This document shows positions 48,961 to 62,700 of a stretch of 64,000 nt of DNA, piece by piece. Position 1 is the first letter of the stretch. Each line of letters begins with the position of its first letter. Position numbers and translations under genes: made by a program. The notes beneath the pieces were generated by a model. It searched no databases. It saw nothing but the letters and a program-made list of their open reading frames with translations, and had not been told where the DNA came from. Source of the stretch: Sarcocystis neurona (taxonomy: Eukaryota > Apicomplexa > Conoidasida > Eucoccidiorida > Sarcocystidae); contig KL647318.1 in the NCBI GenBank assembly GCA_000727475.1, positions 724,201 through 788,200 of the forward strand, read 5' to 3'.

Positions 48961-51900
48961 AAGTGCAGAGAGCATCTACCGTGAATCCACGCTTAGAGAT
49001 AGTACGGAGAGAGTTATCTCCGTACTTGCATAAATTTGTGTTCATTTGTGTATGTGCATGTGTACGTGTAATTCTCGTTGTGTCTGTGGGTGTCTTTGCG
49101 GACGGAGAAGGAATAGTAGGGAAGACGGATGGCACGCAGGAGCAGAATAAGAAATGGGAATACGTCGAGATGATAAATGTCCACGTCACTTTTCTCCTGT
49201 AGACAAGGAAAATTGCACAAATTTGCAGGGGACGGGATGGACGGAAATATTGGAAGACTAGGAAGCGGTTTCGCTACCCAAGGGAGACCCGTAATGTAGA
49301 CAATAGAGGAACAAAGAACGAAAGCGTCAGATCACACATTCATACGTATGTATATACATATATGTGCGCAACTCTGTTTTTCTAGTCAGGGAGAAGCGCA
49401 CAAAGGAAAGGAAAGAGAGGGCAAATAAAGGCAGAAGTACACGGGGAAAAAAGTCGACACACACGGGTGGATGCGGGTATTCTCTCTCTCTGTGTGTGTG
49501 TCTGTGTGTGTGTGAGTGTGTGTGTAAAATGTGACTTTTGCAGTGGACATTCTGCAGCCCAGACGGGGAGTTCTGTGGAAGAAAAGGAGAGGAAAATGAA
49601 GCACGAGAGCGCAGAAGCGGTGAAGGGTGGTCGACAGAAGAAAGAAGGAAGCAGAGTTCTCTAGAGAGAGGTGTGTCTTTCTGTCATTTCCGCTACATAC
49701 TACATTTGTGAGGGCCTGCTTATTTTGGATACGTTGCTATGCTTGCGCACACACACGAAGATGATGACGTACGCAGTGCCACCGTCGGCAGGAAAGACAC
49801 AAGTAGTCGTCGATTTCGTTAGATCGCATTCACAACGTGGAGAAGACGCACCTTCTGCGTTTCGGGATGAAAAGTGGAAGAAATTTCCACGGCGGTATGT
49901 GGAATCCACGCGATGTGCGTGTAGACACGGCGTCCATAGAACTGATACCGTCCTCTCCTTGTTCGCAGAACACATTTTAGCGCGCCGGTCCCCTGGAAGT
50001 CACACACATCTTGCCGCTGCGAGAAATTAATGCCTCAGAAGGGAATAATATGCTCCTCCCACTCGAATTAGCTTCTTCAAATTGCCCCAGTGACACTCTG
50101 GTCGTCTTCTGCGTCTCGGCCGAGGAAATCCGACACTTCCCCTACGTGTAAAGTGTCTTGAGTTCTTCCTCTTTCGCCAGTTTCACCAACAAATGACACC
50201 TTTGCCAGAGGAGAGGAAGTGTTTTCTCCTCGGCAGCCGTGCACTCCACGAATAACCGTACCAGTGTCCCATTGTGGAAAGTGCCCACATTCTCTCTGCA
50301 CGACGCAGCTTGTGAAGCCATCGACTCACAAAGAAGGAACGTCTGCTTGCTTAACACGTTTAGCGTGAGCTTTGCAAATGTCAAGGGCAGGAAGCGTTAC
50401 GGTTCCTGGTGCTGCATCAATATCGCACTCGCACACGTCAGCGCAACAGAGGTGAAAACTCTTCGTGGGTCTCCTGCATAGAAACCCGCTTCTTCTTGTG
50501 GTTCCAGCGGTCCTTTTCTCTCGTGTACGGCCGCAAAGGTGGAGGGGCGAGAAAGACGCTTTATTTACTTAGTAGTACTGTGAGGCAGTGGAAGATAATC
50601 AGAGAAGCGTAGGTGTCCTGTCCACTGTGGTGGTGTGTACGTGTGAGAACACAAGAATGCGGAGACCTACTTCAAAACAGGTATCACACACAACCGGTAA
50701 ACCACGAAGAACATTTGCAGCACCCAACGTGTACACCGAAATACATGTATAGCACACAACAAGAATGGATATGCACACATAGTGACGTACGTATGAAAAA
50801 GGACAGTATACTCAACCGTATTAGCACTAGCAGGTGCCGCAGACTGGTGAACAGTAGATGTATATACGTGCAGGTGTAGTGCGCAGGAGAATTCAAACAT
50901 AGACATACACACGTATCTCTTACATGTGCTTATATTGCAGCGGAGACAGGAATAGTGAAGTCGTACGAGTAGTGGCGCTATACGCAGCACCACTAATAGT
51001 GACAAGAAAAAATGCAGAGAAGGAAGCGTCGACGCACGTGGTTCCACGTGGTGGTGATCCTTAACGTGCACAGGCGGCTGAAAGAACGTAGCTCTGCAAA
51101 CTTTAATCTTTCAAACAACCCCACTAACAAATAAACGTACTCATAAAGCTGTTGACAGGGGGAACCACCCATCTGTCTGTATGTGTGCCGCAGGTGTTTT
51201 GAAATGTATCTAGTCTTGCGTGTCCGTATGCGTCTCGCTGTGGACTTCTCTCTCTACATGTACGTACAGATGTATTCAGCGTTGCACTACACACAAAGGT
51301 TCGAAAATCGCATTTAAAAAAGGAGACGTATATACGCGTGTGTATCGTTTAATCTTTTCACGAATTTGGTGCCATTTTCTTTTCAGCTCCATTGCTTGCA
51401 GCATGGTTCTTACTTTGCGTCTCAACCATATATATATATATATATGTGCACCTTAAAGAACCTTTCTGCTGCGTCACTTGACAGTCTACACAGAACAGGT
51501 ACACATAATATAGATCAATGCACAGAAGTCTATCTTTCTATCGCCCACGTTTGCTTCTACGCTCGGACGCGACCACGCAAATGTGTACGAAGGTATACTC
51601 AGGGAAACACATACCCTGTTTGCAATATTGATACGCACGGTGAAGCAGATATCCACAGATCTTCTCTAACTGGGCACCCGTATGTACTGAGAAACAGACA
51701 CATGAACACCTCTACTCTACAGGTGCTCACTAGTATGAGAAGGCAGCAACAAAAGTATTTATGCGTACACGTATATTTAGTGCATTAGCGCGTGTAGCAG
51801 AGACTCTCGGAATTTATCTTTGCCCCTTTGTCCGTGCTTCTTTTCTTCAGACACGTGCAGTTCTACGGTGTGAAAACTCGTCGAGGTGGGAATACGCAGG

Positions 51901-52523
51901 CAACACGTGCAAATAGCCATATGTTCATAGCCACGTATACGTGTATACAAGTGTGTCTGCACAGGTCTGTCTTTCATTTTGGGACGTACATACACACAGG
52001 CACATGCGTACCCGACAGAAAAAAGCAGGCACGCTACCGCTACATATAAATCTACACATATGTGCGTGGATGCGTGTATCGGTTTCCTTTTTCAGAATGC
52101 GTGTACGACGCCGTTGACGTATGTGCATTTCTAAACATGCAACATGTCCCTGACGGTGCAGTACACCTGCTTTACATTCGCTACTGATAAATATGGCATA
52201 CACATGTTCACCTTGCTAGCAGATGCAGGCGTGCGTCAAACTGGTGTGTACGAGCGTATACGCGATGAATATGTGGAGGATGTTTTTCTGCACAGTTATA
52301 CGTGTATTTAGGGCAGGACACGAGACACTATAGATATCACGTATGCGCGCATACGTGGCACAGAACCCGCATTACATATAGTTTCGCTAGTGTAAATACC
52401 TACGGATACAGATGTACAGAAAAGAAACACTAGAGGTGAACTCCGTGCGTAGCTACGTTGAAATATACTTAGTGGCTGCTACTGTGCGTGGTGGTGCGGT
52501 GGAACCAGGAGTAGCAGCAGCGC
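48961..52523. other. Non-repetitive intergenic stretch
   Basis: CAG-poor DNA with a (GT)n run at 49490-49525 and a TA tract at 51429-51446. Short ORFs occur on both strands, for example 49671-50030 plus and 50142-50384 minus. The latter two have even composition but no motif or splice partner, so I leave them uncalled. Confidence 0.4.
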
Positions 52524-54263
52524 CTACTTTGCTTTGTCTCCCACACGCAGCCGATAGTGACAGCGACGGCAGCTGCCACAGCAGAAAGTCTTCTGGCACC
52601 CCCCCAACAGCCCCTGTTGTTGCAGGAGTGCTAAAATGACTAGTGTGGTCGATTCTCGCTGTCCGTGTTCCACTACTGTAGTCCGCCTCGGCTTTTTTAC
52701 TGAGGGCAGGCGTGTAACTTTAAATCTATGATTTGAAAGCAAAACAGCACGCCGGAGCTTCAGGGGTGGGACACTGATTGCACGCAGCTCTCTACCTGCC
52801 GCAAAATGATCCACATGGAAGCCTGTCTGCGCGCGGTTAGAGTACTACTGTGCAAGGGGCTCTAGAGTCTTACGCGTCCCTGCGCACGTATATGTTTCGG
52901 CTGCGTACACGTCCGTAACTGTTTGCAGGCCCGCGCGGTAGAGAAGGTCAGATCTGCTGAAAGAATGCGAGGACATCGGGTCTGTTAACCTTCAGTGTAG
53001 AAGGAGACAGATGTCCAGCAACAAGATGGCTATGTCGTCTGCCAAGGTGTCTACGTTTTCCGCGGAAACCATTTCCGTAGGAGAGTCATTACCTCAAACA
53101 AAATGCTGCTGCACCTGAAGCATTTTCATTAGCTCCTGCTACTGGTAGCAACGGTGCTCGCCGATGCTATGAAGTGCTAGTGCTGCCGCATTAGCAAAGC
53201 TGTGGGTGTTGCCGCTAATGCTGCTATTACATTTCAACTGCTTTCGTTTAGACGCGCCCGCCTCCGTCAGACTGTTTTTGCAGAGCAAGTGTGCGTGTCT
53301 CACACTAGTTTGATGCTGGCGGAAGCTGCTGAAGCTGCTACTGTTACGCTGGAACTGCAAAAAAAGAATCCTACGGTGCCAGAAAGGCTCTTGCTACTTA
53401 CCGCTCCCACGCAACAATTTCATCACTGCAATAGAAAAGTGTTTCTGTGCCACACTACTGCTGCAACGATGACTGCTTCAAGAAGCTATAGATGCTTGTG
53501 GAAGGCTCCGCCGCGCGGCTACTACAATAGCTGCCGCTGCTGCGAGAGACTGCAGTTGCCTAGAAAGCTCCTGTTGCAGAATAGTAAGGATGTGCGGCTG
53601 CACAAGTGCCGCCCCGGAGAATTCTTCCTCCTCGTGCGAGCTGTTGCCGCTCGGGAGAAACTGCTGCTGCTGGCGTATAGGGGTGTTGTTACGAACTTCC
53701 TGCTGCGTGGACACTTCTCCTGGTTCTTCAGTGGTATCAAACCGTACTCCAACCACGTGTTTATCTGCGTAGAGACTTCTTCGTATTTACACAGACGTAC
53801 ATCTGTCTGTGTCTATACATCCGGACACGTATTTTGTACACAGTAGTGCCCGTTCACCAATATCAGTGGAGCAGACGTGCTACGACTACAGAAATCCGGC
53901 GCTGAAGTACGTAGCGCAGATGCGCACTTGTTCACGCGATAAGAAAAGGCAAATATACGCCCACATACGTAAATGTATCTCGTTGTCTCTGCATTCCGGT
54001 GCTTCAACGGACATGCTCTTAAACGACTGCTGCGCAAAGCAAAGGACGTTCTGACGCTCGCGCATACGACACGCCCTACTGTTCGAGATGCAGTGCTTAC
54101 TGCTTTTCCTGCGGTTGCCTCTGTTTCTGTTGCAGTTGTTGCTGATGACAGTGTTGCTTTTGCTCTTCCTGTTGTCATGTCTGTGTCTACCGCTGCTGCA
54201 GTTGTCCTTTTTCCTGGTGTGGTCGCGTCGCCTGTTACTGCGACTGCTCCTTCTTTTACTCAC
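52524..54263 (-). other. Candidate minus-strand coding region, hypothetical
   Basis: Three separated minus-strand open frames have protein-like composition: 52524-52814 (basic, with a Cys-rich end), 53478-53756 (Glu/Gln/Ser-rich then Ala/Leu-rich) and 53886-54263 (Arg/Lys/Ser/Asn-rich). The degenerate triplet repeats between them read CAG on the minus strand, as in the exons of the three confident genes. None starts with a convincing ATG in a good context and no splice pairs were confirmed. Confidence 0.22.
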
Positions 54264-55908
54264 AGCCCTTACAGGCGTTGCTGGCTGTTTGGCACCTGCT
54301 GAAAAATTGGCACTTTGTCACTTAGATGACCACGAGTTCAGAGCCTGTCGCCAATCGTTTCCGCTTCAGTGTCTAAGAAGCTCTATTTCTTTCTACACTA
54401 CTGCCCCTGCTTTACATAACCAGGGATCGGAGGATAACGGCAACACCAGGAGGGAATTTGCTTTTTAGAGGATAAGGCAGGAGAAAAGGTGTCACGCAAT
54501 TCTTTGCCACTCCTGATGTTGCTGGTTGCGATTCCGTGCAACAGCAGAAAGAATGAGCGTGCACTGCATTGCAGCTCACCACTTTGAGCAACCACTAGTC
54601 CAAAATATTGCCCGCCTTGCAGAAAACTGCAAACGAGTGCACAAAGGGCTACAATGCCTCTATGCAGTCATAGTCACAGCTGCACGTACGCATGCGCAGA
54701 CACATACACACACGCGCACACAAACGTTTGCACCTACATAAACGTGTACAGACAGATGAAGAGGTATATGCACGTGAACGTATACAGGCATCCGCGTCTA
54801 CAGGGAGGTGTGCATATATATATATATATATGTATAGATAGATAGATGGATTTATAGACACATATATGTAGGGATGCATAGAAACGTGTGCAAATACGTA
54901 TGCATGCATGTGGTAATACTTATAGAGCTCTATATATACAGCTCTATACGTTCGACTCAATAGTTTGTGAACCCGCAGCAGACCACCGCGAGGATGTTAG
55001 TTGCTGCACATGCAGCAATCGTATGTCAGTTTTCCTTAGGTGTGTGGGTCACAGCCAAACTACCTCTGCAACCACGTATCCACCTGCTTCTGCAGTTCTT
55101 GCCGCTTCTCCTGCTAGGACCAAGGCCGCGGTAAGCTGGTGGAGTTGTTGCTGCTCCTGAACGACTGGTCGCTGTGGTGAAGCGGCTCCCGCTGCTGCTG
55201 GTACCCCTGTTGCTGCTATCGCTATTCTCTTCCTCGGCAGGAGTGGAGCGTGAAGAACATCCGCTGGGGCTGCGGCAGCACGTGCAGCAAGAGTACAGTT
55301 TGGAGCAGCTGCAGAGGAACAGAACACTGGAAATCAAGCCTGCAGTGTCGCAGCCTTCTTCCTTCCACAGCGCGCCCGTGGAACCAGCTACTGCTGCCCC
55401 TGCTGATACGCTTCGTGCTCCTGCTGGGTGAGTTTTACAAGCTGCTAATCTTGCTGCGCGTTCGCGTGTTCGGCGCTGACGCTGCCTACAGAGGATAAGA
55501 GCAAGGAAAAGCAGCAGCAACTGAGGTCCGCTTGACGAACCTGCGTGCTACTGGTGCTGCGCATCCCCCTCCCGCTCCTGCTGTTTCGAGGTCGTGAGAA
55601 GGAGCAGGAGCTGTTGCTGCTGCCAGTGCTTTGCCAAGCGATCGGTGATGAGTCAGTTGCGCGAGGAACGAGAGCACGAACCGGACGCAATTGTGCGGCA
55701 TCCAGATATATACGACCGTTGCGAAGAGAAACAGGACCCGTCTAGCGACCGGTATGTATCAACTTGTGTGGAGATATTGTCAATAGTGTGTATGTAGCAG
55801 CAGATAACGTGTTTGGGCTGCTGTGAGAAACTCTTGCAGCACGCACGACCACTGCGAAAGTATGTGCAAGTTCACTCATGGGAGAGTTCAGTCAGTAGGG
55901 AAGTACGG

Positions 55909-57496
55909 CTACCTCGAGTGGGACAGGTGTTGACGGAGACGTATGTACTGGGTCGGTGGCATGCAGCCTCCACACATACGAGTGTTTAAGTGCGCATTTG
56001 AATCTTTTGCAGGCTTGACCATGGATTCGGCGGCCGCGGCGACGCCACTCCGGGCAGCTGCCTTTTTCGACGGGTCCCCTCGCGCACTGTGCCCCCTCTT
56101 CTTTGACTGCAACTGACTCTCCTGCAGCTGCTGTTTGTGACCGTGCCGCGCCCGTTTCATTTGGCGCCTAAACGGTGACAGCCTACAACAAACCACTGCC
56201 GTATTGATGCTGCTGCTGTTGGCGCTGCTGCTCGCGTCACTGCGACTCTCCCAACCCTTGCAGCACTCGCTGCTCTTGTCACTCAAACTGCTGTTGCTGT
56301 CCCTGCTCCTCTTGCTGCTCCCGCTGCTGTCGTCCTCGTGCACTACAAAATGCTGCTGCAGTGCCTGTTGCACTCGTTGCTTCACCAGACGCTGATTTTT
56401 GCACTGGGGCGCTCCACGCTGCTACTGGTGCATCTCTTGTCGTGTGCACATGTTTCTGCCGCATATTTTGCCATGGGGGTCGGCACGATGTTACTGGTGC
56501 ATCTCGTGTTGTGCACTCGTTTATGCTGCAGACGGATGGTCTTTTCACTGCTGCAGCGGCTGTCTCAGACTAGACAGCTCTCCTCGAGCATCTGCTGCTG
56601 CAGCTATGGATGTGTCGTGCACACCGTCGTATTCTGCCCGACGCCATGATGGAGTATGGCAATACGTTCACCGTCGGACCTCTGCGGGGATGCCTGACCG
56701 CCTCGCTGTTGCAGCCTGCTGCTTCTGCTGCACCCTTCCTCGGTGTGTGGATTTCGTGGGGTGCTCCTGTCTGTGACAGCATCACTGATGTTTCTCCGGC
56801 GTTGCTTCTCCTGCGGGGCTGCTTTCCGTGGTATAGCCGCTAGCGCAGCTGCCGCGCTCGGAGAAACGCTTATGCGGCTCCTGCAGTCCCTTCCCCCGTG
56901 CGTCTTCGCTGCTGCGCGTCGTCATCGCGCTCGGACGCTGACCCTTCAGAAGTAGACACGGTCACACCACCAGCTGCTGCATCACTTCTCTTGCTGTGCC
57001 GGGCCCGTGGTGGGCGGCAGCTGTAAGCCTGTTGGTTTCAAACTCTGCTGCTGCGACGCATGCTGCTGCTTCGCCTGCTGCCGGTTAGTGTGCTGCTGCT
57101 GGAGTTTCGGCGGCTGCAACTTTCGCGGCTGCGGCGGGTGCGGGCGGCACCGCTGCTGTGGCGGCCGCGACTGCTGCCGTGGGGTCGGCGTCCGGCTGCT
57201 GTTGTTGCGCCGCCGCTGCCAAAGAGCTGTCCCCGAAGAGCTGGTGATCCGCAGCAGCCATCCGCAGCAGCCATCCGCAGCAGCCATCCGCAGCAGCGCC
57301 TGCTGCGTCTCTCTGCTCGAGGTTGATGTTCCACGGCTAGTGTGACGGCAGTACGCTGCGGCTTCCCCGCTGCCGCTGCTGCTGCTGTTGGTCGGTTGCT
57401 GTGGCGCGGGTCGCTCACCGCGGTTGAAAGAAGTTTTCCACATTTCTCTCGTGCTCTTGCAGTGGCGGCAGCAACTGCTTTCTTGCCCTGGTCCAT
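55909..57496 (-). other. Candidate minus-strand coding region, hypothetical
   Basis: Minus ORF 57496-57038 starts with an ATG and encodes a basic, Ala/Arg/Ser-rich 152-residue protein. Minus frame 56385-55909 (158 residues) is Ser/Lys/Gln-rich and charged, as in disordered coccidian proteins. The opposite plus frames are Cys/Leu-rich, as expected for antisense readings. Between them, at 56400-56540, lies a diverged tandem repeat of about 68 bases. No domain recognised. Confidence 0.25.
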
Positions 57497-57599
57497 CTCA
57501 CTGGGCAGGAGGGCTGCATGCCAGAGCTAATGCGGCTGCTGCTGTCTCTTTGTTTGCCGCGCGTACACATCTAGCAGCCCACTTGCTCGTCAGTACAAG

Positions 57600-59690
57600 A
57601 GAGTCGATGTGCTCGGGGAACGAGCACGTTTCCTAATTTTCTGCATGCAGGGGGGGCCTCCGGCTGCAGCCTCAGAATCGGGGCAGGGGACGGCGGCAAC
57701 ACCTGCAGCCACCTGCAGAAATAAATGGCATACCGGGCTTTTCTGTGTCTCTCAGTCGCTGCTGCTGCTGCGACTGCCTGTCTGCCGCAGTTCTGCCCCT
57801 ACCGCCCACAGGTCGAACAGCAGCAGCAGCAGCAGCCGGCCCGGCAAAGACACGTTACCGCCGCGCTGCCGCAGCGAGCAGCGGAGCGCGAGACAGCGCA
57901 GATCTTCTCAGCAGCAGCAATCTGCAGCACTTCTATGCGGCACCAGCAGCGCTGATGAGCAATTGCCAGCAGTCCTGCCGCAGCAGCTGCAGCCCGCCGC
58001 GGCAGCGGCCTCGGCAGAACTGCAGAACTCGCACAAGTAGCAGCAGAATGTGAGAACGGCAGCAGCAGTGTGTGCGCAGACACAGCAGCAGCTGGACGGC
58101 AGACTGACGTGGAGAGCTGCAGCTCCGCAACAGCAGGACAGCAGAATTGGCTACACAGAGCAACATCCCGTTCTGCTAGCGTCTGAACAAGTCCTTCTGC
58201 CACGATCCTCCCGGCGTCAGCTTGAACGAGAAGCAGCAACAGACCCTCGGGGAGAGGATCCGACTGCCGGCAACTGCTGTGCTGCAGAGTCGGGGCTGCT
58301 GCCGGTGGTGCACCTATATTGCTGCAGCATTTCTGTTGGAGTCTTGCACATGCTACCTAAATTGAGCCTTAACGGCAGCAGCAGCAGCAGCACAACAACG
58401 CCGTGAAGCAGCAGCAGCCGTCGAGTGCAGCGGGAGCAACAGCAGCGCGATGGCAGCAAAAGCAGCAGCACTCCCGAACCAAGATCGGCAGCAAAATACT
58501 CCCCGCAGCAGCAGACAGACCCCAGGGCAGAAGCATTCGCCGTAGCCGACACACATACGGCAGCAGAAGGAGACAGGGGCAGCAGCAGCAGCAGCAGACA
58601 CACACCCGTGCAGGGGACACAGTCGCTCGGGCGACGCACCCACAACGGCAGAAGTTCACCAACAGGGGGACCGCCGTGCCGCAGCAAGACAGCGCAGCAG
58701 GAGCAGCAGCAGATCGACGCAGCAGCAGCCAACACCGTAGTTGCCTCTCTGTAGCAGCAGCAGCAGCAGTCTCAGCCACATAAAACAGCGTCTGTGGCAC
58801 CGGCGTCGCGCGTCTCGCGTGGCTGTTTTTTCGTCTCCTGCGACGACAGCCGCAGAAGGCGGCGGTTTACCGCCGGGTGCTCACAGCAACAACGCCCAAC
58901 TCAGCAGGCGGCGGTCCTGTAGAAGAAACAGCTGCTTCCGCTGCAGCAGGAGCAGCAGCAGCGTTGCAAGAGAGGACTCTCCCGAGGTGCAGCAGCACGA
59001 GAGGTGGGCGAACTCGGGGGTACGCGTCCATATATAGAAGATTTACAGAGTCTGTGAGTGTAGATGTATATTCTGTACGACGAGGGGCCTCTAAAAGAGG
59101 GGCCTTAACACCTGGAACAGCAGCCGTAGAAGCCCGAGAGTGCCCTTTGCAGCGCAGAAGAAGAAGGGTTAGCATTCTGCGACAGCAGCAGCAGCAGCAG
59201 CGCAAGTTCGCTGCGCGCTGCAGCAACAGCAACAAGAGTTTGAGGGACAGCAGCGGGCGTGTGGGGCCGGCAGGAGCGTCTGCAGGAAGGAGCTGCAGGA
59301 GTTGCTGTTGACAGCTTCTCTTGTCTGCAGCAGCTGCAGCGCTGCAAAGTCGTGTGGGGCACACACCTCGTGCTGCTGTGGGGCGTGAAGACCTGCAAGG
59401 ACGCTGTATAAGCAAATACAGTTTGCTGCTGCTGCTCCTGCTGCCGAAAGAAGCGCAGCAGGCAACTCTCTCACAAGCGACGCTTCTGCTGCTCCGCATT
59501 TTACTCACAAAAAAACCCTCTCTCTACTCTTGGGGCTGCTACTGCTGTTGCACCTGCTATTCGCATTGCTCCTGCTACTGCTGTTCCGGCTGTTTCTCCT
59601 GCTCCTATTGCTCCTGCTACACTTGATGCTGCTGCTGGCCTGCCGGTGCTGTTCCGCTGGCGCTCCTCCTGCGTCTCCGCGCGTGACTGA
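57600..59690. other. CAG/CTG-rich region with ambiguous open frames
   Basis: Plus frames 57609-58040 and 58877-59311 and minus frames 57799-58239 and 58867-59508 are all open and not obviously artefactual. CAG blocks on plus lie at 57810-57960, 58380-58780 and 59180-59240; CTG blocks lie at 59520-59650. On the minus strand there is a textbook donor (gtgagt) near 59510 and a plausible acceptor (tccttgcag) near 59394. I cannot assign a gene. Confidence 0.25.
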
Positions 59691-59761
59691 AGCAGCAGCA
59701 GCTCACGTCGCAGCCGCATCACTGCGCATGTTGCAATGCTGCTGCTGTTGTGGGGGGGACG

Positions 59762-62700
59762 ATGGACGCCTCCCTGCAGCGGATTCGAACCCGCAACTCC
59801 GGCTGCTGCTGCCACATCTGCTGCTTCTGTTGCTGCTGCTGCTGCTCCGCCAGGAGCGGCCACTGCCGGGTCGGGCGGCGGGGGGTGTGGACGCGCGCTG
59901 CAACGATGACGTCTGGCAGCGGCCGCAGTCGTTCGAGGAGCAGCAGGCGCCACTTGCGACTGCACAGGGGAAGTGGTAGGCCCTGTCTCACTCGAACGCC
60001 AGCAGCAGCAACAGCAGTGTCAGCAACAGCAGTGTCAGCAGCAGCAGTGTCAGCAGCAGCAGCATCAGCAGCAGCAACAGCAGTGTCAGCAGCAACAACA
60101 GCAGTGTCAGCAGCAGCAGCGTCAGCAGCGGCAGCGTCAGCAGCAGCAACAACGTTCGCAGGAACAGCCGCCGCAGCCCCAGCGAAAATAGCGGCGGCAG
60201 CAGGAGGAGAAGCAGGAAGTTGGGGCACAGAAACGTCCGCAGTTGAGACAGCAGCAGTAACAGCAGAAGAAGAAAGTGCAACACAGTGTACGACAGGAGG
60301 AGAAGGAGGAGGCGAAGGAGCAGCACGAGCAGCAGCAGGACGGGACGGAGAGTCGCAGCGAGCATCTGCTGCAGGCCGGTGGATTCTTCTTCCCGCAGCT
60401 CTCAGAAGTCGTCAGCGCAGGCGACTCTTCTGTCAGTCCTTCTCGTTATCTACAAAGCCGCTGCATGCGGCACGTCGTTGCCGTCCTTCTCCTTCGTCTT
60501 CTCTTCTTTCTTCTGAGCCGCAGCAGCAGCAGCAACAGCAAACGCTGAAAAGGCAGGAGTCCTCTCCGCCAAACCAGACTTGCTCCTCCTGCGCTGCTGC
60601 GGCTGCTGCTGCAGCGTCTGCGCCTTCCTCTGCTGCAGGAGAAGTAGTAGTCTACATGGTTGATGACGCCCCTGCTGTTAAGTCGCCTGGTGACGCCGCT
60701 TACCTGCTTTGTCTCTGTAGATACTTTTACTTTGCCGCCTGCGCTGCTGTTACTCCTCCTGCTACTGCGACAACTGCGGCGACAACTCACGCTGCAGCTG
60801 TTGTGAGAGCTGCTGCTGTTCCTGCAGCGACTGCAGCTGCTGCTGCTCGTTCCCCTTCTGCCACTGCTGCTGCACCTCCCGGTGCTTCTGCTGCTGCTCC
60901 TCCCCCTCCTGCCACTGCTGCTGCTCTTCGTTCTGCGGCTCCCGGTGCAGCTGACGCTGCTTCTCGTTATTCTGGTGCTGCTGCTGCTCCGTCCGCTGAG
61001 TACTCTCCTCCTGACACAGCTGCAGCTGCCTCTCGACTTCCTGCAGCTTCGTCCGCCAATGCAGCATCAGCTCCTGCTGTCCCGTCGTCTCGAGCCATAG
61101 CAGCAACATCTGCAGAGGCACTGGCCACCTGGAAAAGAGGAAGCGCTGCTCCTGCGGCTGCAGAAGTTGCTGCTGCCTTTGCTGCTGCGACTTGTCCGCG
61201 TTGTACTGGCAGCGGCTCTCACTTTCTTTTTGAGCGACGCAAAGAAGGAGAAGAAGCAGCAGCAAGAGCAGCAGCAGTGGCCTCAGCGGCACCAGATGCA
61301 GGGCCAGCGACAACAGCGAGAAGAGCAGCAGCAGCAACGTGTGAAGCAGGGGAGGCGACAGCGGAATTACACGAGACATCGTCTGCGCCTGCTGCTGTAA
61401 CTGCTGACTCTCCTCCTCCCGTCCACGGGGCCCCCCCCTTGGCAGCAGAAGCCGCAGGAGCGACGTCTGCTGCTGCACTTGTGGCTGCTGCAGCTGCCGT
61501 TCCTCCTCCTGTTGCTGCAGTTTCTGCTGCAGCGTCGCTGCCCCGTAGAGCTCCGTCAGCTGCACACGCTGCTGCTGTTGCGTTACTCCTGGCCCAGCCA
61601 CCTGCTGCAGCGGCTCCGGCAGTTGCGCCCCTGCCCACTGCTGCTGCTGCAGCGCCCTCTCCTGCTGCTGCTTCTTCTTCAGCGCTTTGTTCCGCGGCTG
61701 GGGCAGCGCTTCCTGCTCCTCCTGCTGGTGCTGCAGCCCTTCCTCCTCGACCTATTGCAAGACCGCTGCTTTCTTCTACTGCTTCTGCAGGCCGTCCTGA
61801 TGCTGCTGCTGCTGCAGCCTGGCGCTTTCCTGATGCGCAGCTCCTCAGAGAGCGGTCGTGTAGCGGAGGTAAACTGCGTCGCAATGTTCGAGCGCCAGCG
61901 GCTGCAGCAGCTGCAGCTGGCGCAGAAGACGCCGCAGCAACAGCAGCGCAGAAAAAACTTTCAGCAACTGCAGCGCAAGCAGCGGCAGCGCCAGCGGCAG
62001 GGAGCAGCGCAGGAGGACGAGCAGCAGGAGGCAGGAAAGCAGCAGAAACTCGTGCTTCAGGAGGAGAACCAGCTGCGATTGCAGCAGCAGCAGGAGCAGC
62101 AGCAGGATTATCAAGGGCAATAGTGACTGTCCCGCCGGGCATAGGACAGAGAGCAGGAGGAGGCGAAGGCATCAAGCTGCCCTGCCGCTTTGTGGCGACG
62201 TGTCCCTGCCAGCCTTTGCTGCAGTGCTGCAGCTGTTTTCCTTTCCCCGCTTCCCTGCTGTGCCTCCGTCTTCTTCGTCTCTGGCTGCTGGTGTTCCTCT
62301 CCTTTCTGCAGGCGCCTCACCGTGCGCCCTCTCTTGTACCTGGTCGCGGGGGACAGCAGCAGCAGGCAGCACGTCGTGCTGCTTGTCTCGCTGCTGCTGC
62401 TGCTGCCGTCCCACCATTCGAGCAGCGACGACACTTCTCTGCTTCTGCCATTTTGCTGCTGTCTGCTGCCCCTCCCTGCCGTCGCGCTCTGGCGCATGCG
62501 GCTCCTCTCCGGCTCTTCTCTCCCCGTCTTTTTGTCGACACCGGCATGCAGCTGCTGCGCGTCTGTCTCTGCCGCCGCGTGCGTCGCATGCGAGACCTCG
62601 TGCCTGCCTCGCAGCCGCAGCAACAGCAGCTCTGCGTCTCCTTCTTGACCACGCGCTGCCTTCTCTTTCCCTTGTGCCTGGCATGGTGCTTCCCCCTGCA

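Noticed and set aside
59779..59796. tRNA T-arm-like sequence (ggattcgaacccgca)
   Set aside because: The T-stem does not pair properly on either strand and the neighbouring DNA is CTG repeat with no acceptor, D or anticodon arms.
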